Positions 38,430 through 49,095 of a DNA stretch of 64,000 nt are shown here, piece by piece. The notes under the pieces are model-generated. The model was given only the letters and a program-made list of their open reading frames with translations. It did no database searches and was not told the DNA's origin. Made by a program: the position numbers and the translations under genes. How positions within the stretch are numbered: position 1 is the first letter of the stretch; every line of letters begins with the position of its first letter. Source of the DNA: Phoma sp. XZ068 (taxonomy: Eukaryota > Ascomycota > Dothideomycetes > Pleosporales > Didymellaceae); contig RBKR01000010.1 in the NCBI GenBank assembly GCA_004835665.1, positions 1,240,001 through 1,304,000 of the forward strand, in the 5' to 3' direction.

Positions 38430-40690
38430 ATGCAGAAACCGGAAACCGGTTGCGGTCGTGACTGTAACGTCTTGCCAGACAGGCGTCCGAGGATCGAGAG
38501 CTGCCTCAGGCAGGTCTGCCGCAAGGGTCGGCTCTGTCTCCCACTCTTTTCCTCTTCTTCAATGCTGACCTGGTGCAACGACGCATCGACACGTACGGTG
38601 GCGCGATCGCGTTCGTGGATGACTTCACCGCGTGGGTCACGGGCCCGACAGCGCGAAGCAACAGGGAGGGTATCGAAGCCATCATCAGAGACGCACTGGA
38701 CTGGGAACGGAGAAGCGGAGCGACGTTCGAGGTAGAAAAGACGGCTGTCATCCACTTCACGCGCAAAGCATACAAGAGCGCCACGGACCCCTTCATCATC
38801 AAGGGGCAGAGCGTGTCGCCCAACGACCACGTCAAGATACTCGGCGTGCTCATGGACGCCGGGCTCAAGTACCACAAGCACATCGCAAGAGCAGCCGCAA
38901 AGGGGCTGGAAGCAGCACTGGAGCTCCGGAAACTGAGAGGGCTATCGCCCACAGTGGCACGGCAGCTGTTCACGGCGACGGTTGCGCCGACGGTAGACTA
39001 CGCGTCGAACGTGTGGATGCATGCCTGCAAAGACAAACTCACAGGGCCCATCAACAGGGTGCAGAGGATAGGAGCACAAGCGATCGTAGGGACGTTTGTC
39101 ACGGTAGCGACATGGGTGGCAGAGGCAGAGGCGCACATCCCGAGCGCACAGGAGCGGTTCTGGAAGCGAGCAGTCAAGCTGTGGACCGACATACACGCGT
39201 TGCCCGAGACCAACCCGCTGCGAAGAAACACGTCGCGCATGCGCAAGTTCAGGAGACAGTACCGCTCGCCGCTCTATCAGGTGGCAGAAGCGCTCAAGGA
39301 CATAGAGATGGAGCAGATGGAGACGATCCGGCCATGCGTCTTGGCGCCATGGGAGAGGAGAGTGCAGGTGGTGACCGAGGATGCGGCACAGAGGCTCGAG
39401 GCGAACTGGGCGGTGCGCATTGCAGTCAGCAGTTCGTCGCGGAACGGAAACGTCGGAATAGGAGGTGCGATCAGCATACAGAACAACGAAACACGGTCGT
39501 TCTCTACCACACTAGGCAAGAGAGAGGAGCAGAACCCGTACTCGGCAGAGCTGGCGGCGATGGCCGAGGCGCTGAGTAGGCTGCCAAAGCTTAGGTTTCG
39601 CAACATTGCACTAACAACAAGAAACAAAGCGGCTGTGCTCACGCTGAGAAGACCTCGGCAGCAGTCAGGTCAAAGCTATATCAGCCAGTTCTACAAGACC
39701 GTGCAGACGCTGAGACGAGACGGCAACACGGTGACAGTGCTGTGGCTGCCTGCAAGCGAAGAGTGCGAGCTCGCACACCTCGCCAAGCAGGAGGCAAAGA
39801 CGTCAACGAGACCAAACGCCACGCCGCAGACACAGCTTCCTAGGATGCGATCTACTACGCACAACATTGCACGTAAGCAAGGCAGCGCTAAGAAGGTGCC
39901 AGAAAAAGTAGGAAACTATTCTAAGCGAATCGACACGGCACTGCCAGGAAAGCACACACGACAACTTTACGACCAGCTATCGCGCAAAGAGAGCAGCGTG
40001 CTCGCGCAGCTGAGAACAGGCATGGCACAGCTGAACACGTATCTACACCGAATCAAAGCTTGCGACACAGACCAGTGCGAATGCGGACAGGCAGCAGAGA
40101 CAGTGGAGCACTTTCTGTTTCGATGCAGACGGTGGACAGCACAGCGAACGGAGATGCTGCAGTGCACGCAGACAGGCAGAGGAAACATGTCGCTCTACCT
40201 GGGCGGCAAAGCAGCGACAGACGACGCGAGATGGGCGCCAGACATGGACGCAGTGCGAGCGACGATTCGATTCGCAATGGCGACAGGAAGACTTAACGCA
40301 AATTGATGTCCGGGAACCGGATACACCTCATCTACTAACACAAACTCATCAACAACCTCGTACAATCATAGGGCAGACAGCGCTTCAGCCGCCGAAGATA
40401 GGACGCTGAACACTTGGAGAATCTCTTGGAGAAGCCGACTCTGAGCCAGCCTGCCACCAGCAATACTAACCCACGAGCGCCTGATGAGAGACGGTAGACA
40501 GAGAACAAGCGACGTGAATATCAAGCAAGGGCTTTGACTTGAACAACAAGCGGCATGGAGAAGCGAGTCAAAGAAGACACAGGGGCTAGTGAAGCCGCGA
40601 TGTAGCATAAGCAGTGTAGTAGCAGACCAGCGTTAGTAGCCCTTTCGGCTCGGCCGCCGGGCGTAAATAAATTGTGTGTGTGTGTGTAGG
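38430..40690 (+). mobile_element. 5'-truncated Tad/I-clade LINE (non-LTR retrotransposon)
   Basis: Coding sequence enters in the middle of the reverse transcriptase and continues to a stop at 40306, followed by about 380 bp of 3' UTR and a (TG)n run at about 40670-40690. Severe 5' truncation is the normal fate of LINE insertions. The left boundary lies somewhere between 38430 and 38505. Confidence 0.8.
38506..40306 (+). pseudogene. LINE ORF2 C-terminal part: RT motifs B-E, RNase H-like region, CCHC
   Basis: In frame from GLPQGSALSPTLFLFFNADL (RT motif B) through GAIAFVDDFTAW (motif C, FVDD), HVKILGVLMD and the thumb, to an RNase H-like segment (VRIAVSSSSRNG...GGAISI) in which the first catalytic Asp position is not evident, and a CCHC-type end CDTDQCECGQAAETVEHFLF. 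About 600 codons stay open without stops, so the insertion is fairly young, but without endonuclease and RT motifs 0-A it cannot be autonomous. Confidence 0.85.
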
Positions 40691-41227
40691 ACGGATGGGG
40701 AACAGACCTCAGCGAGGGTGTTGACGAAGTGCAGGGTTTTGACGGGCCCTCACGAAATCGCAAGCCCGTCACGCAGGTCTTGAAGGCTAGAACATCTATC
40801 CCTTACGACTTGTTCCACAATTATTGAGACAGAACACGAGAGGGCGTGATTCGCATTTGAATGCGGATGCTCTCATCACCTTGCATGGAAACAATGGCTT
40901 GTTCAAAGATATGATGTTCGCTCAGGGTGGAACTGGAGAAGGGTTTAGAGACATCGCCTACGTCATACACGGCTCCTGGCGCTTCCGGAAAGGCAACATC
41001 ACAAAAGCCCTCCTGTTGGATGCTGCCCGCAATACCCGCAACTTCCGGATAGATGACGATCGACCCTGGTTCACTCTTCGCGCCCATATTTCAAGAATAA
41101 ATAGCAGATACTGTGACCACATCTCATACGCTGAGTTTCTCAGCAATTTAGCTTCCCGTCTTTCCTGATCTCCACATTTCCTTGCCTCGATAGCTCGAGC
41201 CCCTGCAACGCGGCTTTCAGTATCATC
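40691..41227. other. Intergenic, nothing recognised
   Basis: One open frame of 114 codons (40824-41168, plus strand) starts and ends without recognisable features and is not called as a gene. Confidence 0.45.
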
Positions 41228-41562
41228 ATGACGAGAGCAGGTCCGTTAAAACCCAAACTGCTGCTCTGCTTTCCACATGATCATCGTCTCGAACAACGAA
41301 GCGCCGGACAACAACTGCAATTAATGTTCCTTCGAAAACGCTGGCAAGTTACGTTACTGGCAAATAGAACTGACTACATCAGTTGCCATTCTCCGCGGAG
41401 ACTCAAACGTAGGCGGAGTCGTTACTTTCGAGCAAGAACACGAAGGTGTCCCAACCGTAATCATGTGGAACATCCGAGGCCACGATGCAAACGCAGAGCG
41501 TGCATTCCACATTCACGAGTACGGTGACAACAGTAACGGGTGTACCTCAGCTGGGCCTCGTT
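41228..41562 (+). pseudogene. Truncated Cu/Zn superoxide dismutase gene (5' exons only)
   Basis: Exon 1 is 41228-41240 (ATG and four codons), a 142-nt intron ends in acatcag at 41382, and exon 2 runs from 41383. Joined, the start reads MTRAVAILRGDSNVGGVVTF, and later NIRGHDANAERAFHIHEYGD and GCTSAGPR. This matches Cu/Zn-SOD through the first two copper ligands (FHIH) and the structural Cys, then stops at the point where HFNP should follow. The downstream 350 bp contain no further SOD exons. The remaining 60 or so residues of about 154 cannot form an active enzyme: the other metal ligands and the electrostatic loop are missing. Confidence 0.82.
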
Positions 41563-41931
41563 GTATGTTCAGCATGGTAGCGCAAATGCCATTGTAAGCT
41601 GGACTGATTAAGGCTTGACTTTCGGCTAAGGATCTCGGGTCCGTGCCGCCCGGATTTGTGTACCCGCTTAATAGAGGAGTGCACTGAGTCACACTCTAAA
41701 AGAGTCCGACACCTAAGCAACAAAACGAAGGCAAGGAAGAAGGCGCGCGTTGAACTAGGCACTCAGTCATCAAGACACTGTAGCAGTGGCGAGACACAGC
41801 ATAACGTGCGAACATAGAGTATGACGCGCAAGAACCTGTGCCGTTGGTTGATATACTATACCAGTCAGAAGTTGTGGTGTTCGCGAGGCTTGGCAAAGGT
41901 GACCAACAGACTGACATGCCTGTGGAGTCCA

Positions 41932-42612
41932 TTATACTGTTCTATCTATCTCTCTTATCTCTTTTGCCAGAATCTGTCCTCCTCTCACTGTTGCGTATTG
42001 AATGACACCAGTGTGAAGACCCTGCCATGCCTGTCTGTGTATAGCAAAGCTCTCAGCCTCCGGCACGGGTATTCGAGGAAACATTCCCATCTTCAGAAAT
42101 ACCGTCTCCGGCTTTAGGGACGGCACACTCATTATTGGACTGTCGATACATTGTTAGCATGTTGTATATGAAGGGGCCCTCAGGACGAGTCTGTACCTTC
42201 CGCAATCGGAGCAAAATACTCGGTCAAGCTTGTTCCCGCTTCCAGTCTGCCAGTCTGCGTAGATCTTGATCGTCGTATTTCGATCTACAATCGCAATCGA
42301 TTCTCGTCCTATTGCTAGATTGGCCGCGACATAAGAGCCTGAAGCCTTACGACAGTTTTGGCAATGACAGAGGTGCCCCTTTCGTTGCGTGTAAAGATTG
42401 CGATCATGCACGGTTACTGAGATACCTGCAACACGGACTTAGCTGCGTGATTGACACACTTGGAGAAAAAGATGGGAAGTGAGAAGGGCGATATGCTACT
42501 TACTTCCGCACAGACAAGTGCCAGTGAACTCACACTCGCCAGTGTAGGCGTCAGTAGCTTCGGCGATAGACTTGTGGTCTGTTGCAGGTACATTATCTCT
42601 ATTTTGCGCCAT
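41932..42612 (-). CDS. Second GFA-domain protein
   Basis: Three exons on the minus strand: 42612-42504, 42425-42197 and 42139-41932, 181 residues. The introns are 78 and 56 nt, with a GCTAAC branch in the second and canonical gtaagt and gtacag donors. After splicing, the zinc-site pattern is CLCGS near 33-37, CHCQNCRKASGS near 53-64, and FCSDCGSPIMS near 108-118. The C-terminal part FLKMGMFPRIPVP matches the usual strand of GFA proteins that follows the last zinc site. It shares the family with the gene at 25291 but is longer and has different intron positions, so it is a paralogue rather than a recent copy. Reaction unknown. Confidence 0.88.
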
Positions 42613-43651
42613 AATTCACTGTGTGGGATAGCGATCTTATTAAAGATCGTAATTGAACAGACCTAGCGACAGAACAGAACTGCGGCAGAGCGAAGGTTAA
42701 ACATGCGCCAAGCTCCCTGGCTATACTAGGTTAGTCTGTGGAAATGGCGGGAAGACTAATATAAGGCAACAAGCATAAAAATATCTGAGTTTCCTCTTGT
42801 TCCAAGTCCCTATCCTTCCCGTACTTATATCCGCATTCCGCATTCCGCATTCCGCACTCCGCCTTCCGCGCCGCCTCGTGGTACGTTCCCAAATATTATC
42901 GTTACTATTAGACACTGGACTGCTGTTGGTACACGTTGGGTGGGCTTGGACAATGGCTTTCCGGGTTTGGTGGACTAACTCTTGGTGCCTCGTATTCAAA
43001 TGACGAGGAAGCTGCGATTTCAAAATGCCCTGCTGATGATTTACAAACGGCAATGCAATGGGATGGGTAATACTGGAAAATGTGCTCGAATTGCTCCATG
43101 CTGTGTGCTATGATACTTACGCTGGGACGGAGCAACCAGGACATTTGATATTCTAATGCTAATCTTGAGTTATTAGGCCATTCTTACAGTTCTTGTCTTA
43201 TCGTTTGGAATTTTGTCCTTGTCACATTTGTCACATTGGCTGGCAATGGGGTTTCTAAATACCTCTTGTCGATCTCGACCGCTGCTCGGTTCTACGCGTC
43301 GGCGTACGAATCAACGAAACGTCACCTCTACACTCACCCATTATTTATGTATCGACCCAAGCAACATATGATCTTAGAATTTGCATCGTTGGATGCCCCA
43401 GAGTGAGTTGCTGTAAAGTTGCATCGCCAGCGCTTAATGCACAAGACCTTGATTCTTTTTTCACTTAAAAGAATTAGCCCCCTGCATTCCTTCCCCCGAA
43501 ATAGAATCAAGGTCGAACCGACCCTGATTCTTTTCCCCAATGGGCTGATACGGGCTTAGGTCTGCTTATAACGCGTAACAGGTTTAATGACTGCGTGCTA
43601 TTGTAGATAGAGAATGAGTATTCTGAGGATAAAGCAAAGAAGTTGGATTCC
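42613..43651. other. Intergenic with short ATTCCGC repeats
   Basis: CCGCATT units repeat at about 42832-42860. A phrase GATTCTTTT...GAATCAAGG recurs in both orientations at 43450-43535. No gene is recognised. Confidence 0.5.
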
Positions 43652-44766
43652 CTAATGGAGTGATGGATATCCCGACAATGCCTGAGTGCCCCCTGTGTGA
43701 ACGAATAAGACGTTTTGAGCTGAGCCTAATGCGCCTTCCCTTGCTAGACTAAGGAGACCGGCCATAGCTTTGCCTGTGTAAACTGGGTCGGTAAGAATGC
43801 CCTCGGCGTGTGCCAGAAGCTTGATCGCGTCTCTTGTCTCATCGTTGAGGTGGCCGTAGGCTCCACCATTGAAGCGCCCGTCAATCTCGAAGTCATTTTC
43901 CCCGACGTCGTTCTCGTTCAAACCAACCAGCTTCGCCGTATTCTGCGCTGATTTGAGAACAAGCCTGGACGTTTGTTTTAGTTCACAACTTGTAGCCTGA
44001 ATGCCGATGAGCCGTCGCTGTGTTGTCGCAGCCTGCAGCAGCTTGAATCCTGTCACCATACCACCCAGTGTTGAACCGCTTGCCGCTGAGACAACGATGA
44101 CATCAAATGTTATGCCGATTTCCTTCTCCTGCTCGACTAATTCGTAAACCCATCTTGCGAATCCCAAGCCCCCCAATTCATGCAGACTCACGCCAGTAGG
44201 AATAAAGTATGGTGTTCCTCCGTCAGCGCTGATCCTCTCCATCTCCCTCTCTGCAGCAATTTCGTACGCCAACCTTTTTTCGCCATCCTTGCCTGCCTCA
44301 AACCTATCATGCTCCGTAGAGGGCTTCCAGTCTGCACCTAATATACTGCTGATCTGTACGTTCCCCACGCTATCATACGCCGCGCGATCCTGGCTTGACG
44401 GGTCTCCAACTTCGGATCCGGCGTAAGCACAGTCTGCAACCCGAACCTGTTTCCTGCGGCAGTGACCTGGCGCTGGCTGTTGCTTTGCACGCCGCCTACG
44501 GTGACGAGATGCGTTACTTTTTTGGCAAGTGCATCAGCTAGGACGTATTCGAGTTTACGCACTTTGTTGCCGCCGTGGGCGAGTGCACTGTTGGTGTCTT
44601 CGTACTTGATCCAGATGGCTGGGACTGATTGTGGCGCATTCGCTTCTTGCTTAATGTGCTTGGTGAGATTCTTGAGGGGCTCGATGGGCGTCGCCTGCTG
44701 GAACAGCAAAGCCGCTCGGGGAATATCCGCGAAGGGCCGAGGGAGATTGACTGCAAATACCACCAT
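43652..44766 (-). pseudogene. ACC deaminase / D-cysteine desulfhydrase family gene with a frameshift
   Basis: The N-terminal frame begins at the ATG at 44766: TPIEPLKNLTKHI, YEDTNSALAHGGNKVRKLEY (PLP-binding Lys at residue 68) and TVGGVQSNSQRQVTAA (catalytic-Ser region; QSNQTRQ or QSNHTR in relatives). The C-terminal frame begins around AAYDSVGNVQISSILGADW and continues through SAASGSTLGGMVTGF (phosphate loop) and FVHTGGTQALSGYP to the stop at 43652. The two frames differ by one base somewhere in 44370-44430, and no believable intron bridges them (the best candidate is 41 nt and removes conserved residues). The protein would be about 370 residues, the normal family length. Enzymes of the family break ACC to 2-oxobutyrate and ammonia or D-cysteine to pyruvate and sulfide. 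It may be dead, or the shift may be a sequence error. Confidence 0.8.
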
Positions 44767-45010
44767 GATGTTGGTATGCCTTCCAGGGCGCGTTCTCCGA
44801 TCCCAAGTTCGATCGTGTTCGTTAGATCTGATTGCAAGGTTTAGTATTAAGTCATACATAGACGGGGAGGGTTGTGAAAGATTGAGGCGTCGGGAGTATT
44901 TCTATTGCCGGCTTCCGCTTTTCGGAGCGGGGAAGCCATGCCCTGGACGCGTGCAAAATCACAAAACACCACCCCGTGTCGTGTGCGAATATAGCTACTG
45001 AAGCACCATC
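44767..45010. promoter_or_regulatory. Shared promoter region of the ACC-deaminase-like and nitrilase genes
   Basis: 244 bp between divergent start codons. No binding site is recognised; shared control is inferred from layout only. Confidence 0.5.
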
Positions 45011-46129
45011 ATGGCCAACTTGATTCGCGTGGCAGCATGCCATGCCTCGCCTGTCTTCTTGGATGCGCGCAGGACGACAGAAAAAGCCATCTCACTCATA
45101 AAACAAGCTGCAGCTCACAAAGCGAACTTGATCGTCTTTCCAGAGACATACATCTCAGCGTTCCCAATATGGAGTTCCGTGCGACCTCCCACAGAGAATC
45201 ACGACTTATTTCACCGCATGGTCAAGCAGTCCGTGGACGCTGATGGGGAAGAACTTGATGGCATTCGTGAGGCTGCACGATCTACAGGTTCGGTTGTCAG
45301 CATTGGGTTCAGCGAACGATCTCGACACAGCAATGGATGCCTGTACAACTCGAATCTCATCATAGATACCGATGGCAAAGTGCTGGTACATCACCGAAAG
45401 CTTGTACCAACTTTTTTCGAGAAGTTGACGTGGAGTCCAGGTGATGGCCACGGTTTACAGGTCGCGAATACGGAATTCGGTCGCATTGGCGGGCTCATTT
45501 GCGGAGAAAACACCAATCCACTTGCACGCTATGCGTTGATGGCTCAAGCAGAACAAGTACACATATCAACTTGGCCTGCCATATGGCCGACGAGGACACC
45601 ACAGAAATCCACAGAGGGAGACGATGGCGCTTCAGCACCAAAGGCTGCGAATTATGACAACCTCGCTGCCAATCGCACTCGCGCCGCCCCCCACTGTTTC
45701 GAGGCAAAATGCTTTGGTGTCGCATGCTCTGGACATCTCGATGAAGACGCTGTTGCCACCGTACTTGCTGGTGCAAGCCAGCCAGATGCGATAATGGAGA
45801 CTGTGCGCACAATGTCTCGCGCGGCGACGTTTTTCCTCGACCCAACAGGCGCGCCGCTCCCGAGCTTTACATTTGCATCTGACCGCGACGCAGCTCGTCC
45901 AACCAGCCACTTGCAAAGCGAAGAAGGCATTTTGTATGCCGATATGAATCTTGACGCCTGTATCGAAGGCAAGCAGTACCACGATGTCGTTGGTGGGTAT
46001 CAGAGACTTGATGTTTTCGATTTGCAGGTAGATCGCTCAAGGCGAGATCCCATCAGATTCACCCAAGGTGTACATCCTCCCAAAGTCGTGTCTCTTGAAC
46101 GCATACAACTCGCAGCCGACGGCCAGTGA
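45011..46129 (+). CDS. Nitrilase (nitrilase/cyanide hydratase family)
   Basis: Single exon, 372 residues, full family length. The catalytic triad is complete: Glu45 in IVFPETYISAFP, Lys130 in HHRKLVPTFFEK and Cys164 in GGLICGENTNP, with the HISTWPAIWP substrate-region motif after it. The arrangement is that of aliphatic/aromatic nitrilases, which turn R-CN into a carboxylate and ammonia, rather than of amidases or CN hydrolases of the Nit/Fhit branch. Head to head with an ACC-deaminase-like gene: both could act on plant-derived nitrogen compounds (indole-acetonitrile, cyanoalanine, ACC), which is speculation from gene order. Cyanide hydratases share the triad and cannot be excluded. Confidence 0.92.
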   Translation: MANLIRVAACHASPVFLDARRTTEKAISLIKQAAAHKANLIVFPETYISAFPIWSSVRPPTENHDLFHRMVKQSVDADGEELDGIREAARSTGSVVSIGFSERSRHSNGCLYNSNLIIDTDGKVLVHHRKLVPTFFEKLTWSPGDGHGLQVANTEFGRIGGLICGENTNPLARYALMAQAEQVHISTWPAIWPTRTPQKSTEGDDGASAPKAANYDNLAANRTRAAPHCFEAKCFGVACSGHLDEDAVATVLAGASQPDAIMETVRTMSRAATFFLDPTGAPLPSFTFASDRDAARPTSHLQSEEGILYADMNLDACIEGKQYHDVVGGYQRLDVFDLQVDRSRRDPIRFTQGVHPPKVVSLERIQLAADGQ

Positions 46130-47640
46130 GTATCAAAGAAGATGTGATACAGTCACCACTCTACAATTCGCATCAAGTCTTGAAGAGTCCAGAGGTTGTC
46201 CTTGTAAACAACCGAGACTTCACCTTGGAAGATTGTCAAAAGAAAGAGAGCCAGTAAGATTCTTCGCTTAATTCAAGGGTGGCCCCAAAAATATAAGTTT
46301 GTCAAAGCTTTCTCATTTCACCATTCGCACATATATATTTAGTACGAGATCAGCGGATGAACTTGGAGTAGCATGTAATACCTGGTCAGCGATACGTCAC
46401 GAGCCTCTGCGACATCAACAATTCTAGATCGAGACCATGCTCTTGAATAATAAATTTGTGAAGAAGTCAATCCTGGTAAAGCCTCGTCTGCACCGTCATG
46501 AGAGCAGGGCCTCGTTTGTCACCACGTGAACATTTATCTTGCGTCATCTCAGATTGTAGTAGTTGAAGATAGCCATGCGCTTCCAACGCTGCAACACAGA
46601 ATGTGTACCTTGCAATGACCGTCGAAATAGGTCGCAATAGTCAGCACGACGCGCGTACCAGAATGTCGACAAAGCCGAGTGTGACATCAGTGGATGATCT
46701 CAACTTGGCGGCAAAGCATATCCAAGGGCTACAAAGAATCTCAACTTTTTGACTCTACTCCGATCCTATTCTGGTGTGTGCACCATGCATTGTGGTGCCC
46801 AATTGTGTGGAGGCCAAGTTCGTTCTGAAGTAGCTTTGAGCTTCAACCTTCCACTGTCCAGCCGACATCATGCATTGCCTTATGTCATGGAGATGATGAG
46901 AGGCTTGAAGCGCCTATGTGCCGCTATAGAGGATCGAGTGATCGATCGTTGCTTGCGTGAGTAGCATCGCGACGTGTCGAGTGCCGAGTGTCCATATGCT
47001 TGTGTTACAGTCTTTCCAGGAATTCCGACCCTTGAGCTGGGGTCCTCAAGTCATCTCCAAAGATCGCGGACCCTGTCCGTTCATCACAATAACCGAATAA
47101 GTCACTACAGACTTGATCATGTCTTGCGCTATGAGATTGTCGACCTGACGACCCATGCTGTACGAGAGGTGATATTACGATCGCTGTTTCCATTCGTCAT
47201 CTCAACTGTGCCTTTGATTTGTGCATAGAAGAGGGTATCTTCTAGAGACTCTGGTCATGTCACAGACTGTCATCGTATAGCAAACATTTTGACTTCGAGG
47301 GTATGGTGCCGAGATTGTAGACGAGCTTGCAGAAAGGCTTCCATTGTTGATCGACGACATAATGACTCTATTATTACATTGACTGGACTTGCGAGGACTT
47401 ACCATCTACTAGTGCTTTAGCGCAGCATGCGCGCAACTTGAGCCAAGACTGGCAGGCCACGTGATGAGCCGAACTGAGCTCACACGAAGGGTGAAGTATC
47501 ATGCCGGCGCGCCTGCATACACGATGGCAAAAGGCCTGCCGCACGTTATTGGCAAAACGAACTCCGCAGCTTGTCAGGGCCTCGTGGGCCGTTTCGGACG
47601 CTTTTTGGGGTTGCGGTGTGAAGCATTGACTATGTGCTCT
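46130..47640. other. Intergenic, no gene recognised
   Basis: 1.5 kb with only short open frames. Nothing resembles a domain, RNA gene or repeat. Confidence 0.5.
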
Positions 47641-48290
47641 ACGCTGCCTCGCCCTACGTATCTAGCATCTAATGGCTCTACGCCAACCTGCGCGCTGCCT
47701 GGAAAAAGGCCAACAGCCACAACAATAAGCTCGATCGATCACCTATCTACTACGCCGCAGTCTGCCACCAGTCTGCCACCATCCATACTACAAGTACTAC
47801 TGTCGGAACAGTTGGGCCGACAAACCTGAGTGGCTCGTTGCAGCTAACGCTGGCTTCGAGCAGCTCTGGCAACAATACAAACCCATCGTGCACGCTCTCC
47901 AAACCGCGCGACAACAACAACTACAACCTGGATGGATCACGTGATTGGCGCGTCCGTACGTCGCAGTAGCTTTGACGATGATGCGGGCGATAAGGACGAA
48001 TACGAGCGCTGGAGGACTTAAGGACAACCGAGTAGCCAAAAGCAATACCTGGAGGATGGCAACCCAGTCGCGTACTGGATGGAGATGCCCCGAAGTACCT
48101 GTGTTTAAGTAAATTTGCGATCGATATACTGACAATCCCAGCATCGAGCTGCGATTGCGAGAGGCTCTTCAGTGAGCTTGACGACCTCCTCGAGTCCAAA
48201 CGACTCACAATTGGCAGCGAGCTACTTGCAGCTCTACAATGAGTACGATCGTGAACGAAAGTTGGCTTCGACACTAGCTACGGGAGTAAC
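47641..48290 (+). pseudogene. Degenerate hAT transposase (C-terminal part)
   Basis: From 47780 a frame reads HPYYKYYCRNSWADKPEWLV and then AANAGFEQLWQQYKP, and near 48094-48240 another reads LSKFAIDILTIPASSCDCER followed by LFSELDDLLESKRLTIGSEL, the hAT dimerisation domain. The pieces are in different frames with stops between, so this is a dead copy. Upstream words such as IYYAAV at about 47740 belong to the same protein. Confidence 0.75.
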
Positions 48291-49095
48291 AGTAGCAATG
48301 CGGCTATCGTACGAGACTACAAATACAATATGGGGTTATCAGACGATAGTATTTGTATGCAATATCGTACCCCTTGGCACAAGACTTGTCAACTCGCAAG
48401 CACCTTGTGAGCTCATTGGCAACAAGCAACTCAAATTGCGACTCCAGGCTTGCTTGACTTGCTTATTGCGGACACTGAGTATTACGACGGAAGGATGGGG
48501 GCAATAGCGCAACACCTGGCCTTATTTCCGCACAGCAATCCAGATATGCGGTCCACCTACGTAGAAACGTAGACCATCAAGCTATTGAATCTGTTTGCTG
48601 TTCATTGGTAACTGGAATAATAGATGTTTGTTCTTAGTCTTGTACAGTGGAGTACTTAGAAATTGCTGTTCCTTGAAAAAACTCGACAGCTGCATCGGCA
48701 ACAGAAGATACGCCGATCTCACGGCTAAACAGCATATGACGTAATATAGCGCGGCTACCCGACGCTGCGATGCCGCGTATACTGCCGGTTGAGTCTACCG
48801 ATGGTTGGGCTTACTTAAACCTTGATGCACAGCAATTAAATACCGTATGAAGGTCTAGTTCTGTGGTGCTTACATTTACGTTTTATTTGACTACGAGCAC
48901 GACATCTCAAATCATCTTGCCGAGTTATAACAACAGAAACCGAGACAATTTTTTGTTAGCAACAACTAACAAACATATCTGGTCAGCAACGGCAACTTTG
49001 TCAGCAACGACAGCAGCGCCACCACCCAGTCGAAGCACAACGCAGCACATGAGAACACCGATTACTTGTACTGGTTTCGCGTAGCCGGCAAAAAA
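48291..49095. other. Intergenic upstream of the molybdoenzyme
   Basis: Nothing recognised. CAACAAC-rich sequence lies just upstream of the start at 49096. Confidence 0.4.

Noticed and set aside
38632..39579. Open frame of 315 codons on the plus strand
   Set aside because: It overlaps the LINE RT/RNase H frame in another phase and has no domain.
40824..41168. 114-codon open frame upstream of the SOD relic
   Set aside because: No domain, no conserved composition, and no support from neighbours.
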